Shown here: piece after piece, positions 1 through 10,703 of the stretch | Numbering within the stretch: position 1 is the first letter of the stretch | How the letters are laid out: each line of letters begins with the position of its first letter | NCBI GenBank assembly: GCA_025769875.1 | Contig: JAGFNK010000042.1 | Coordinates: 124,001 to 188,000 of the forward strand | Reading direction: 5' to 3' | DNA length: 64,000 nucleotides | Source of the DNA: Russula earlei | Taxonomy: Eukaryota > Basidiomycota > Agaricomycetes > Russulales > Russulaceae | Notes under the pieces: model-generated | Told to the model about the DNA's origin: nothing | The model's database searches: none | What the model saw: only the letters and a program-made list of their open reading frames with translations | Program-made: the position numbers and the translations under genes

Positions 1-267
1 GCGGAGCGAGGGCCAATCGATCCTCCGGCTTGTCATCACGCGCAGGCTGGAACCATCGGCAAACGCGCGGTCGATCGCCTCGTCCAGGTTCTCTGGGGTG
101 ATGAACGACTTGGATTGGTGGTAGAGAGCGACGAGGGCACGCAGTTTTTTAGGTGGGAGAACAAAGCCTGGTGGAGGTACTTGGGTGTTCGTTTTGGAAG
201 ACGCACTTCGAGCCAAAGGTTTAGCTCGAAGAACTGCTTTGCGTGCTATGCTACATGCATGGTGCAT
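1..267 (-). CDS. Partial mitochondrial-type protein, N-terminal part only
   Basis: Runs off the left edge; 89 codons are visible from an ATG at 267. The frame is open with no stop. The N-terminus is basic and rich in Ala and Ser (IARKAVLRAKPLARSAS), as in a mitochondrial presequence. It is followed by a segment beginning KKLRALVALYHQS and then PENLDEAIDRAF, which resembles the start of small uncharacterised mitochondrial proteins of Agaricomycetes. I cannot name the family. It lies 158 bp downstream of the acyl-CoA dehydrogenase stop on the same strand. The function is not known; the targeting call is inference from composition only. Confidence 0.5.
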   Translation of the reverse strand, partial: MHHACSIARKAVLRAKPLARSASSKTNTQVPPPGFVLPPKKLRALVALYHQSKSFITPENLDEAIDRAFADGSSLRVMTSRRIDWPSLR

Positions 268-425
268 GGCGGTAAGTCTTCCTCGACTTTGGGGAGGGGT
301 GTGGGTCAAAGTTTCAAATTTTGGGTATTCTCCGGCCCGGCGCCACAGCGATATTTGTCTGTTGTTGCTCTATTGATATTGAAGATACACCATACACTTT
401 TCGTGACATAGATACGAAAACATGA

Positions 426-2447
426 TTAGAGGAGAGATACACCATGCCTCGCGAAAAGCTCTGCCTCCCTCTTCTTCACTTCGGCAGTCCTCTTAGCCAG
501 ACCAGGGGCCCTCTTCAGCTCGCGTTGTCCGACTTGTTGGATGTGGACCTATTATGGAGAATAATCAGCACACAGGACCCTGTCGCAATAAGATGCAACA
601 GACCGCATCAGGGCCCTATAGAAAAGGAACATGTTAATTGAGTGTAGTCGCAAATCCATAACCTCAGAACGACTCACATCTGCTATACGGAGCGTTCGAA
701 GGTTCGCATAAACAAAAGCGAGGTCTTGATCTTGGCTCAACCCTTCAGCACCGAATGCTTGCATGGTGCGGTCTACCACTTGCAAGGCCATAGAGGGTAC
801 CACGAACTGCAGAGTGGGTCAAGGTATGCACTCGCGCAACACAGATCGAATTTACTTTCGCAATGGCAATCTCCTTCATAGCGCCTTTCGCCTTCAGTTT
901 GTCAATCTACAGGCCACTCGATGAGAAACCAATATACATGTGCTAGAGACCAACTTGCCTGCAAGGCAGCACTGAGGACGAGGAGGCGTGCAGATTCGAT
1001 CTCAGCGCGGGATTTCGCGATGTCTGCGACGACAGTACCTAGAGAGAACGCTGATGAGATATCGGGGACTACGAGACGACTGAGGAGTAGGGCGCTTACC
1101 ATGTTCGTAAAGGAACTTCCCAAAGGTTTTCCGAGTCGGGTCCGTTACACGCTGAATCATGGTGTCCAGTGCCATCTGAGCAGCACCGATAGACCTCATG
1201 CAATGATGTATCCGCCCTGGTCCGAGGCGTCCTTGAATGATCTGCCGAGTGTGAGTGACTTAAATTGCACGCCTACGTGACAATGACCTCAAATCCTTTG
1301 CCCCAGCCAAGTACCAAGTTGCCCAACGGTACGCGGACATTGTCATAGATGATCTCCGAATGGCCCTCCGGAGCGTCATCGTATCCCAAGACCATCATGT
1401 GACGAACGACCTTGACGCCAGGAGCATCAGCAGGGACAATCACAACGCTCTGCTGCTTGTATGTGCTGGAGTTATTCGGATCACTCTTGCCGAGCACGAG
1501 ATGGACCTTCGTCCTCGGGTCGCCCGCACCGCTGATGTACCTGAAAGACGCGTGACGTGCCGACAACCGGTACATTACGGACAAGGACAAACCATTTGTG
1601 CCCATTGATGACTATCTCATCCCCCTCCTGCCTGATAGATGTGCGAATGTTCGTAGCGTCGGAGGAGGCAACTTGCGAGTAGGTGTGCAAATTAGTCAGT
1701 TAATCCCTTGATTTGTGATCCCGACCTCACCGAACCTCTCGGTCATCGCAAAGGCCGAACGTATTTCTCCGTTCAGTAGAGGAGTAAGCCATTTATTTTG
1801 CTGCTCTGCGTTTCCGTAGCGTGCCAGAACCTCTGAATGGGCAGCGTAAAAGTATCAGTTATCGAACCGCCGTGAGAAATGCAAGACGCGTTCACCCATG
1901 TTGCCAGTGTCTGGCGCAGAGCAGTTGGTCACCTCGGAGCCCATATGGCCAGACCTTCCCATGATTTCGGCCATGACAGCGTACTCCAAGCACAAGCATC
2001 TGAGTGGCTGATGAATACGCAAGATTGAAAGAAACACACCTCAAGATTAGTAAGGGGAACACCGTGCTCTGGATAATGAGCCTTGCTCAGGAAGAGATTC
2101 CAAAGGCCGAGCTTGCGGGCTTTCGCCTTGAGTTCTTCGATGATTGGGATGACTGTCTGCCATCGCGTTGCGTCGTTAGGAAGCTGAGCCTTGGCCAGCC
2201 TCTCTGCAGGCCTGACCTCCTCCTTTTAACGAGAGGACCCCAATGAGAAGGAGCCCCGTCGGTTTCTTAAACGCATTACGGACCTCGAGGAATGTGACTA
2301 GCTTTGCGAGGGTTTCCTTGGCATAAGGCGAGAATTTATCCTCTATCTAGCAACGAAACCTCAGTAATTGGCTCATAATGGTGGCCTATAATATACCATT
2401 GCCCATGATGACGAGGAGGTGAGCTCTGCGACTGGATGGGAGGCCAT
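426..2447 (-). CDS. Acyl-CoA dehydrogenase, ACAD10/11-like
   Basis: Flavoprotein that would catalyse alpha,beta-dehydrogenation of acyl-CoA in fatty-acid oxidation (family knowledge). About ten exons are readable. The N-terminal helical part includes PAERLAK and GLWNLFLSK. The middle reads [13 protein letters not shown], then [14 protein letters not shown], then [11 protein letters not shown] followed after an intron by YISGAGDPR. Next come YDNVRVP, the [14 protein letters not shown] signature and the C-terminal helices ([15 protein letters not shown]). The exon after ALQ is joined by a GC-AG intron (donor GCAAGT). Near the end the usual RIADGPDEVH block is RIAD, then GP, a 25-nt GT...AG stretch, then VHIQQVGQ, so the Asp-Glu pair is missing or spliced unusually. 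The protein ends [10 protein letters not shown] and totals roughly 430 residues. The start ATG at 2447 lies 117 bp from the divergent dUTPase start. Confidence 0.85.
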
Positions 2448-2564
2448 GGTGAATGTCTACGAAGTATCATGCAGGACCGGGTATGTCGTAGCCGGATACC
2501 ACTCGGCCCGGGCCGCCGTCGGAGTTGACACGCTGGAAAGAAACGCGCGCTGCTTTACTTGACA
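2448..2564. promoter_or_regulatory. Shared divergent promoter, ACAD / DUT1
   Basis: Only 117 bp separate the two start codons, so regulatory elements and both 5' UTRs must fit here or overlap coding sequence. No clear TATA box is visible. Inferred from gene arrangement only. Confidence 0.5.
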
Positions 2565-3280
2565 ATGGCCACCGACCAACCAGAAAATAAAAAGCGTAAA
2601 GTATCCCCCGAACCAGGCGCAGAAATTTCTCCTATATCCAATCTTCTCATCAAGCGCCTCTCTGAAAAAGCAAAGCTCCCCACACGCGGCTCCGCGCTCG
2701 CTGCCGGGTACGACCTCTACAGGTAGGGTCCTCAAACCAAATTCGCGTTCTCGGTCCTAATCACTTGAGCCGGTAAAGTGCGGAGAGGAAGGTCATTCCT
2801 GCGCGTGGAAAGGCACTCATTGATACCCAACTCTCTATTGCCGTGCCACCTGGCACATATGGACGTGTGGCCCCCAGGAGCGGCCTTGGTAAGCTCGCTT
2901 TCATAAATAATACATGGAGATGGGGCTTATGGCCATTTAGCGTCTAAATTCATGATTGATACGGGTGCTGGTGTGATTGATGCCGATTATCGAGGAGTCC
3001 TTTTCGTCCTACTCTTCAATCACTCAGACAGTGACTTCACTGGTGCGTGGGGGTGATATCTGTCTTTGAACAGGTAACCAAGTTCTTCCCTAGTCGAAGA
3101 AGGGGATCGCATCGCTCAACTCGTGATAGAGAAAATTGAGACCCCAACTGTTGTCGAGGTCGATGTATGTGGCATATACGTTTGCAAATTCTGCTTCATT
3201 GACACTGCTTTCAGGATCTCGAGGCAACCCTCCGGGGAGCAAACGGCTTCGGTTCTACGGGAGGACATGACGCTCTTTGA
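2565..3280 (+). CDS. DUT1: Deoxyuridine 5'-triphosphate nucleotidohydrolase (dUTPase)
   Basis: Hydrolyses dUTP to dUMP and pyrophosphate, keeping uracil out of DNA and supplying dTMP synthesis. Five exons read cleanly: 2565-2722, 2779-2888, 2941-3042, 3094-3164 and 3215-3280, giving 168 residues, the usual size for a trimeric dUTPase. The conserved motifs appear in order: AAGYDLYSA (motif 1), PRSGLA (2), [12 protein letters not shown] (3), [10 protein letters not shown] (4) and the C-terminal [11 protein letters not shown] (5) that closes over the nucleotide. A short Lys-rich N-terminus (NKKRKV-like) could be a nuclear localisation signal. All splice sites are GT-AG and the phases add up without error. 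Head-to-head with the acyl-CoA dehydrogenase. Confidence 0.95.
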
Positions 3281-3922
3281 TTCGCTAACTGCAATCTCGA
3301 GTTACATCTAAAGTCATAGCATGTAGCCTTTTTTGTTCGGGAAAGCTGCATCTGTGAACGCAATTACGAGTGTCAACATTCCAAATGTCTAGTTAGCAAG
3401 GTAGCCCATCAAAACGTCCTCAGTACTGTAATTCTGGGCCGGTTGGTCTCATGAGTGACGCGTCAGATCAGTCAGAAATTGATTGTTACCGCGTGTAACA
3501 TGAACGGGGCTTACCCTTTCGGGATTTGCAGTGCAGGGCCTTGTAAAGCTCCGCTTGATATGATAGTTGTTTCACTCTCAACCGTTTACTTTGCTGCTCT
3601 TGTATAAACTTCCACTAAATCCTTACTAACAAGCTCTCACCGGTACGTCGATCAAAGTCCATTGACTCCATTTCTTAATGTCTCACATAGTCATCGTCTT
3701 CGAAATCTTTGTCATAAAGTCTCTTCTATTCTCTGGCTTGGTCCGGCCTTAATATTTTGGCATCTCTTGCTTGTTGTCTCGGATTGATAGCCTTTCCAAA
3801 GGCTTACTGAAGGAAGAACGTTGTGCACTTATCCAGACTTGGCAGGGATTAAACAGACAGCGTCAACGTATGTCTTTTCTTAAACAACCATAACCGCCAC
3901 TGACTGAGAGAATGTTTACAAG
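3281..3922. other. Intergenic spacer
   Basis: About 640 bp between DUT1 and the F-box gene. It should hold the DUT1 3' UTR and the F-box gene promoter. No protein-like frame, repeat or RNA gene was recognised. Confidence 0.5.
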
Positions 3923-5347
3923 ATGACAACCGATGTACTCCCAGACGATGTCCTCATCGAAATATTTGATTTTCATCTGAATGGCATGTCCATTTTCGAT
4001 GACGATATGAATGATGAGTATGGGATGATTAGGTGGCATACGCTGGTCCATGTGTGCCAAAGGTGGCGACAACTCATTTTTACATCACCATGTCGCCTGG
4101 GCCTGGTACTTGAATACAACGGGAAGAAGCCTATGAGGGAGATGTTGGACGTCTGGCCAGTCCTGCCTATAGCAATAAGACTACGGGCGTTGGAGAGTCT
4201 CCTCAAACCGTCGCATGCAGATAACATAGTCGATGCACTTGACTTGGAGAACCATGCTCGCATACATGAAATCAAACTCGATGAATTTCCAAGATCACAT
4301 TGGGACAGATTTGTAGGGGCGATGCAGAAGCCATTCCCACAGCTGAGGAACCTGCAAATTGGGTGTTCGGGAGGTGCGACGGCGGTCCTTCCTATTTCTG
4401 ATTTGTTCTTGGGCGGATCTGTCTCGCATCTCCAAAAGCTCAGGTTGGAAAACATCCAATTTCCGTTTCCAGGAGTGCAGAAACAACTTTTGACTGCTAA
4501 TAACCTTGTCGAGCTGTCCCTTTGGACCACGCCACTTTCTGGGTACATCTCACCCGAAGCGATGGTCATATGTCTGTCTGCAATGCCCAGACTCGAAATC
4601 CTTCTCTTTCGAGTCGACTTCCCTCGATTTCGCCCCTGACATGGCAAGCCAACGTCCACCTCCACTCACACGCTCTGTCATCCCTGCTCTCACCTCTTTT
4701 TCGATTTCGAAGGTGTTTACGAATACTTGGAAGACCTCATCGCCCGAATCGATACCCCTATTCTCCAGCTGCTCCATATCAGTTTCTTCATGGACCTCAT
4801 GTTTGACGTCCCACAACTTCACCGGTTCATCAATCGCACAGAGAAGCTCAAGAAACTCGATTATGCAGGGGTGACCTTTGTCAATCATTCTGTTTACTTC
4901 CGGCTTTTCCAAGCCTTTACTTATCTTCCACTGCTTGAGTTGGAAATCTCATGCAGGCAGTCAGATTGGTTGCTTTCATCTGTGGCCCAGGTCTGTTCGT
5001 CGTCCTTCCCACCCTTTTCCACTTTGGAACACCTAAGGATCATCCATGATTCTCATGCACGGATTCATTGGAAAGGCGACGTAGAGATCAGCCAGTGGCA
5101 GGACCTCCTAGACCCATTTACCTCTCTGAAGAATCTATACTTATCCGAGGATATTGCACCACAAATCAGCAAAGCACTGCAAGATCTCTCCAGTGAGAGG
5201 GTATCAGAGCTGTTACCCGCCCTTCAAAATCTTTACATATCGCAACTCGAGCCATCAGGTCCTGTGCAGGAGGCGATTGGCAGATTTGTCGCTGAGAGAC
5301 AGCGCTCTGGTAATCCTGTAGTGGTTCATCGTTGGAAGGGAAGTTGA
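3923..5347 (+). CDS. F-box / leucine-rich-repeat-like protein, frame interrupted
   Basis: Presumed substrate-recognition subunit of an SCF ubiquitin ligase, from a family highly expanded in Agaricomycetes. The N-terminus reads LPDDVLIEIFDFHL, then WHTLVHVCQRWRQLIF, a typical fungal F-box with the WxxLxxVCxxWR signature. LRR-like segments follow (LRNLQIG, LQKLRLEN, LEILLF). The first frame stops at TGA 4637-4639 after RVDFPRFRP. The expected continuation DMASQRPPPLTRSVIPALTSF lies in the next frame up to about 4700, and then the original frame resumes (GVYEYLEDLIARIDTP...) to the stop at 5345-5347. Two compensating indels about 70 bp apart therefore split an otherwise complete protein of about 470 residues. 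Either these are sequence errors or the gene is newly broken. Confidence 0.75.
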
Positions 5348-6131
5348 AAGAGTAAGGTAGGCCGTAAATGCGTCGCAGGTGCATGATCGATGGTTACAAC
5401 TCCCTTACTGGGCCTTACATGCCATTGTCCTTCTTCATCTACCCACCGCCTGCCTCACTTGCACCCACTTTTTGACTCTTTGATACAGCACTTCCAGTGC
5501 CATATGTTTGCTATCATGACAATGATCACGTTCTCTTCATTTCATGTCTTGGACCTACTGTCTACATCCCTCCGGAAATCTACAAAGTCACTCATCTAAT
5601 CTGTAATTGAATAGGCAGGACATATGCCGCGGTTTCATGATTGTAGACGTAACGCGATCGAGATGGTTAGGGATTATGCAAAACATTTACGCAATGATTC
5701 TCGTGCGTGCCACGGTCATCCGTGTTTGGCCAATTCCGCACGCAGATGGGAGATCTGCGACAACAAAGGTCTTGACACGGTTTCTGACGGTATATAGATC
5801 AGCGACAGGTGCACATACAGCCAAGGACTTGGATGCGATGTCAAAATTCAAAGCACCAGCTCTGCCTGCAATGTCGCCGGCCCCCGTCATATTTGAGTCG
5901 TAGTTACCGCCAACAGACTCCTCCGGTACAACTTGCTTGATGCCGCAGATGTCTGAAAAGAATTGGCAGACGACGATTGTGCTTGAGTGGACATCGCACG
6001 TCTTCAGCGTGCGGTTTGAGGCTGAGGGCTTTCAAGTTGTATTTTGGAAGCTGGTGGTGGCTATCGACAACTCCCAACCTCCGCGCTGCTCTGCGGCTCG
6101 ACGAGGCCACGCGCGGTCCGAAATTCCACAC
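5348..6131. other. Spacer with one unassigned minus-strand frame
   Basis: Between the F-box gene and PET191. On the minus strand, about 5985-5687 reads TCDVHSSTIVVCQFFSDICG, then GNYDSNMTGAGDIAGRAGAL, then VADLYTVRNRVKTF and a stop at 5687. This looks more protein-like than the plus-strand frame over it, but I find no convincing start or upstream exon; an upstream exon would run into PET191. It is either a gene remnant or chance. Confidence 0.3.
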
Positions 6132-6536
6132 ATGTCCAACTACTGCGAACCTCTCCTGGCTGCTCTCAAAGACTGTGTCCTGCACTCGGACTGTGTCATC
6201 AAAAACGAAAGGCTTCCCTCTGAATGCATAAAACATCACCTCGACGAGTTGCCAGAAGAATGCAGATCCCTCCGTCTTGCCACATTCGAGTGTAAGCGTG
6301 GAATGGTATGTTTCCCCTTTTCGAATCCTGACTTGTCATCCTTCTGATGGTTTCCATGATAAATAATTGTCAAGCTTGACATGCGGAAACGGTTCCGCGG
6401 AAACAATGCGGGTGCTACGGCCATGAAGATCAAGAAAGAGAGTGCGTCTACAACAACTGCGACAGCAGAGCCATCCGAAACTATCGATTCCTCGTGGTGG
6501 GTGCCCTTCGAGCCTCTGAGCTACTTGTCAAAATGA
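6132..6536 (+). CDS. PET191: Cytochrome c oxidase assembly factor PET191 / COA5
   Basis: Small twin-CX9C protein of the mitochondrial intermembrane space needed for cytochrome c oxidase assembly (family knowledge). Two exons, 6132-6305 and 6376-6536, encode 111 residues, the usual family length. It starts MSNYCEPLLAALKDCVL, with Cys spaced CX9C, continues SDCV, then SECIKHHLDELPEEC, and then CRSLRLATFEC (a second CX9C). The family hallmark CKRGM / LDMRKRFRGN spans the intron. The ATG at 6132 is preferred because the upstream extension in frame (from 5937) has no family similarity. No presequence is expected, since CX9C proteins are imported by the MIA40 route. Confidence 0.93.
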
Positions 6537-6712
6537 CACCTGCTAAAGAACTGGGGGTCAATGGGGATGACGGGTGCTAGCCATCCCAGCCCTGGCATTT
6601 CATGTTCGTGATTCTGTATCTACGCTCTTTTCTCCCAATGACAAGACATTTTCCAGGCTTTCTGCCATTTTACATTATGGGACACAATATATAATTCCAT
6701 TTTTATTTTTCC

Positions 6713-7084
6713 TTAGGCGAGAGTAGGGAGAAAAACGTGTCTTCGAAACGCCACTTTCGCCTTCTTCGAGGTGGCGCGAGTAGGTGGGACGAGGTGATGA
6801 TTGCGCAGTAACGGCTGTGGCCTTGGCCGCATCCACTGCGCTGTGCTCCGCAAGCAGGGAAATCGTTTCGTCTTACGCCGCCGTGTTACGACTGTACACG
6901 GGAGTTTTTCTAGGTTGGGGAATGTGAGCGAGACTTGAAGTTTTGCGGACGTAGAATCCGTAGACGAGTGGCGGTCTCGAGACCGCTTAGTGAGTTTCTG
7001 CGCATCAGTGGGCGCATGCACGGTTGGTATTGCCGCAGCAGACTTAAGAAGTTCCGCAAGATGGGGATCGTCCGAGTCCGCCAT
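6713..7084 (-). CDS. Small uncharacterised ORF
   Basis: A 123-residue frame starting MADSDDPHLAELLKSAAAIP, convergent with PET191. The first 50 residues look like a real soluble N-terminus. The rest is very rich in Arg, Thr and Pro, and in the neighbouring frame the 3' half reads more like protein (ISLLAEHSAVDAAKATAVT), so an unmodelled intron or indel is possible. No family recognised. Could be spurious. Confidence 0.3.
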   Translation of the reverse strand: MADSDDPHLAELLKSAAAIPTVHAPTDAQKLTKRSRDRHSSTDSTSAKLQVSLTFPNLEKLPCTVVTRRRKTKRFPCLRSTAQWMRPRPQPLLRNHHLVPPTRATSKKAKVAFRRHVFLPTLA

Positions 7085-8469
7085 GACGGCATCTCATTTC
7101 CGATACCACCTGACTGACCGTGTTGCCAAGCATTGCAGAGAATGCGTTGGGGAGGAGTAGATAGCGGCGATGTAGCTCCAGGTGGGTGATACGGGCCGTT
7201 AGAACACAATCAGCGCAGGGAAGGGGGTTGTCGCTGGGTTGACCTGACGCTCGGACTGTTTAGCGAACATAGCCGTACCCACCTCGTGAGCCTTGTGACC
7301 GCGTCCCCAACAAGGAGAGAACTCCACGGGTGGTTGCCTGCCATAGAGAGCTAATACAGGCCATGAGGGAGAGGATAACATCCCTGCGTTGCCACGCGCA
7401 GTTCAGTTAACTATCTAGACAGACGGCGGACGGATAACACCCCTGTAAGACCGTCAATGTCAATGGCATGAGACAGTTTAAATCGCAGTCTCTGATCAAT
7501 CACTAATCCTGTTGGTATCGTGATCAGTGTAGGATACTGCATACACAACTCGACAGCACAAGCACTGGCAGTGCACTTACATGAACTTGAGGTCATTTGC
7601 AATGGTGATCACTGTTATTCAGAACCCATCAGTGTGTCCACCTAACGACATATCAGAGGGAGGTATAGTATCGCACGGGTAGCTTTGGTGCGCAAACAGG
7701 TCTGCCCTGCTCCTCAGCGGATGATGTGAACCAACCGACCTCCTGAGATGATTTCAAGCGACTCGCTGTTTGCAAGCTTGCAAGTCTGCATACGTCAATA
7801 CATCGATGTCACATCACATCAACACTGAATCACTATGCAACGGATGCATAGCCCTGCACATCCTGATCCACCACTACTTGCTGACAGAGGTGAGTGAAGG
7901 ACTTGTCACTGTATAAAGCCAATGCCTGCGGTTATGATGCTTCGTGCTCCCATTCACTACATACCAGCAGGTACTGGTTACCAATAATTCTTCACTGCCG
8001 TCTTGGACAACTTTCATTTCAAACATCCAGTCCTGCATAGGTAACAATGCGCACCTCGTGTCATATTCTGCCTCGCCGTTGGCATCGCTCCATCGTTCAC
8101 GCTTCCTCTAGGGTACGCCGACCTCTTCAAATTCTCTTTCCTTCCTTAAGTTGATTTTACCTTGCAGGGATGAGGATTCTCGATCCGACCTTAAGGGGTG
8201 GCATTATCGGGGCGATTCTTCGGGAAGGACTTGCAGGATCAGGAGAAACCGAATATGGACGCATTGGCATGGAAGATGTATACGGACACGGACCCATTCA
8301 ATAGGATGAAATTATAGATGTAGCATTATCATGTTCATGGTGGACTTGAACTGGAGTGCCATGCCTTATAACAAATAAGTCCATTTATGGTGCACGCTTG
8401 CCACGCATCGCTGAAGCTCAAAACTCACTCAAAGCTCAGCGCTCAGAATTGACGACTAAATCAACGGTT
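7085..8469. other. Long spacer, no secure gene
   Basis: About 1.4 kb without a supported gene. A possible small split gene sits at 8047-8303. An ATG at 8047 opens a short basic, mitochondrial-like frame (MRTSCHILPRRWHRSIVHAS), followed by an intron-like GTACGC...TTGCAG stretch and an ORF MRILDPTLRGGIIGAILREG ending at about 8303. The reading phases do not join, so I do not call it. The rest shows nothing recognisable. Confidence 0.35.
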
Positions 8470-9694
8470 ATGCTCACGCGAACCTTGCTGCGGCCTCGCA
8501 CCGCCACCTGGGGAAAGTACTCGTCCTCCACTCACCTGCCTACCACCGCTGTTCGGTCAAGCGAGCACACAGGCGGTCACACGAACATTTCAGATCCGGC
8601 TCCAGCATCTTCTTCGCTCGGGGAGCCCAGCGACGAGTTGTCTCATTCGATCTCCCTATACCAAAACTCCCATGATCGCCCATCGCCTCCCCTCTCTCCG
8701 CCCAGCCCTCCAGTTCTCGTTGACCCCTCTATCACTCTCCAGGCACCCCCGCACACTTCGACGTATCAGAACCCCCCTTTCGATACCCATGCGTTCCTCA
8801 GCGTGCTCGAGAAGACGTTCCCCACGCCGACCGCGCGCAGTCTCATGCGCGCAACGCGAGCCTTGCTCGTCGATCGCATAGGAAAAGTGAAACGTGACGG
8901 GCTCACGTACAAGGACCACGACAACGTAAGTGTGCCGCATTGCTCCACGGGGGGTTGGAGGGGAGGGGAGAATCGAGTGCTCACTTCTTGCCTTTTTTTT
9001 TGGGGGGGGGGGTGGGGGTACCTCGCGTTTCACAGCAAGCATACCTCTTCCGTGCGGCGTTATCTGAGATGCGCGTAGAGATGACTACGCGCACGCGAGC
9101 CGAGACGGCGGCCATACGTGCGCAGTCGGCCTCGCTGAGACGTGAGGTCGATGTCTTGAGCGCCAGATTGAAGGAGAGTCTCGATGGTTTGAAACACGAG
9201 TGCGTCGAGTGCTCGTCTTTGCTTGTCGTCGCTCATCTAGGACTCGGACTCGTGCAGGATCCAAATGGATGTTGACAGTCGGAAAAACGAAGAGAAAGGG
9301 GCAAGCAAAATGGTCGACCTTGAGATCGAGGTGCGTGGACATCAATCCTGGCCGGGACCCGGTGCTATGTCTGCCAACGTCTCACCTCGATGTTTGCAGG
9401 CCTTGCTAAACAAGTCTTTGGTGACTCTGTACGACCTGCGGTCTGATGTAGAGGAAGTGAAGTGGGACAATATGCGCAAGTCAGTAGGTAAGTTAAATTT
9501 GCCCCATTGGACTGTTCCCCGGGTTTCACGCCGTTTAAGCTACCCTCACTGCCTTCCTCCTTGTGATTGTGATTGGAATGGAGCTTGGCGCTCAACCCGA
9601 GAAACCATCTACACCATCGGTAGCGAGCACATCACATCATCCCCATAACCCCTTCCATGAGGAAGGCTTTGAGAAGACGGGGTCTGTCACATGA
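8470..9694 (+). CDS. FMP32: FMP32 / MCUR1-like (DUF1640, CCDC90) mitochondrial coiled-coil protein
   Basis: Inner-membrane coiled-coil protein; yeast Fmp32 is linked to respiratory-chain assembly and animal MCUR1 to the calcium uniporter (family knowledge). Five exons (8470-8925, 9036-9199, 9258-9330, 9400-9487, 9540-9694) join in phase to 311 residues. The N-terminus is a mitochondrial presequence ([19 protein letters not shown]), followed by a Ser/Pro-rich linker. The DUF1640 start [14 protein letters not shown] is next, then a long coiled coil ([37 protein letters not shown]). The last exon supplies one membrane segment ([17 protein letters not shown]) and a short tail. The ATG at 8470 is preferred over the in-frame one at 8356 because it places the presequence first. 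Intron 1 carries a T9-G10 run. Confidence 0.85.
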
Positions 9695-9896
9695 GCGCTC
9701 TTAAGTGCCTTCGTGTGATGCTCGCTACAAGGTGCAGTAGAAGGTAAGGTTTCGACCTACCAGTGCGAAGGCTCAGGCGAAACATATACTTGCCTGGACG
9801 ACGGTGTAATTAGATATATGTTCTGCGACCCACACGTTGATATAGCGTACATAAGATTTTTACAGATCCATATTATAATCTATGCGATAACATGTA

Positions 9897-10534
9897 TTAT
9901 ACAGCCAGCTTTTCCAATTTATCCACCACTACATCCACGCCTGACTCTGCAGATGCGACCCCCTGCGGAGCGAGCTCCTCTTTCTGGGCATGTTGTCCTT
10001 GTAATGGTGACGTTGTGCCATTAGCAGGCTGGGCCTTTCTGTCGACAAGTGGAGCAGTGGCGTCCCCGTCCTCGTCACCCTCGCTGTCCCAGTTCTCCCG
10101 GACCGCTTCCTGGCGCTTCTCTTTCCGTTTTTCTTTACGTTTCTCGTTCTTTTTGGCGCTCTTGCTCTGCAATTCCGTTTTCTCCTGTGCAGGAGCGCCA
10201 GGCGGAGCCCACCCGGGGATGTGGCCCTTTGGCAGCGCTCGCAAGTCCACTGCCTGTTGGCGGGTGCTACGAAATCGCGCGACGTCTTCCTGGGGCGTAA
10301 ATCCGGGACGGATTTTGCGCTCTTTGCGCATGCTAGGGGGTGGGAATGGGGGGGGAGGGGATGGGGATGAGGATTGGCGCGGTCGTCAATAGATGCGGCG
10401 GTTAGGTGAACATGAGGCAGGGTGGCGTACGATCCATCGGCGCGTCGCGACTCGGGGATGACACGGTCCAATGTGCGAGGGTCGATTGCGATACCCGAAG
10501 CTGTTTGCTGTGGGAAGAGGGGTGGTTTTGACAT
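9897..10534 (-). CDS. PYM1: PYM (Partner of Y14 and Mago) homologue
   Basis: Binds the Mago-Y14 dimer and helps remove exon-junction complexes from ribosome-engaged mRNA (family knowledge). Two exons, 10534-10431 and 10332-9897, give 179 residues. The N-terminal Mago-binding domain is clear: TASGIAIDPRTLDRVIPESR, then RADGS joined over the intron to MRKERKIRPGFTPQEDVARF. A Lys/Glu-rich charged segment follows (KSAKKNEKRKEKRKEK), then an acidic C-terminal part (DSEGDEDGD) and a tail with DKLEKL. An overlapping frame on the same strand (9929-10645) is a shadow. Its presence implies a working EJC in this intron-rich genome. Head-to-head with GPN3 across 169 bp. Confidence 0.92.
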
Positions 10535-10703
10535 GACGAGTGTGGTGTCTGTGAGGTGTGCCTGCGAGGTTTTCGGGATGACGAAGTGCGGAGATCGAAT
10601 GAACGTGTGTGGGTGACTTGACTCTCTCTGGGCATACAGTATCACCCCGTCCGACGCCAGCCACTACGCGAACAACGTTCGAGTGTTCATCTTTTTGTAA
10701 AAA
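10535..10703. promoter_or_regulatory. Shared divergent promoter, PYM1 / GPN3
   Basis: 169 bp between the two start codons. No obvious TATA or CAAT arrangement. Inferred from gene layout. Confidence 0.45.

Noticed and set aside
3973..4665. 230-codon ORF antisense to the F-box gene
   Set aside because: The plus strand carries a clear F-box/LRR protein; the antisense frame is Ser/Arg-rich shadow.
5687..6100. CFEM-like secreted protein on the minus strand
   Set aside because: A few cysteines (TCDVH, VVCQFF, DICG) suggested CFEM, but spacing does not fit eight Cys and no start or signal peptide is found.
9929..10645. 238-codon minus-strand ORF over PYM1
   Set aside because: Its first 35 residues are PYM exon 1, but it reads through the intron into the wrong frame; the spliced model gives the conserved protein.
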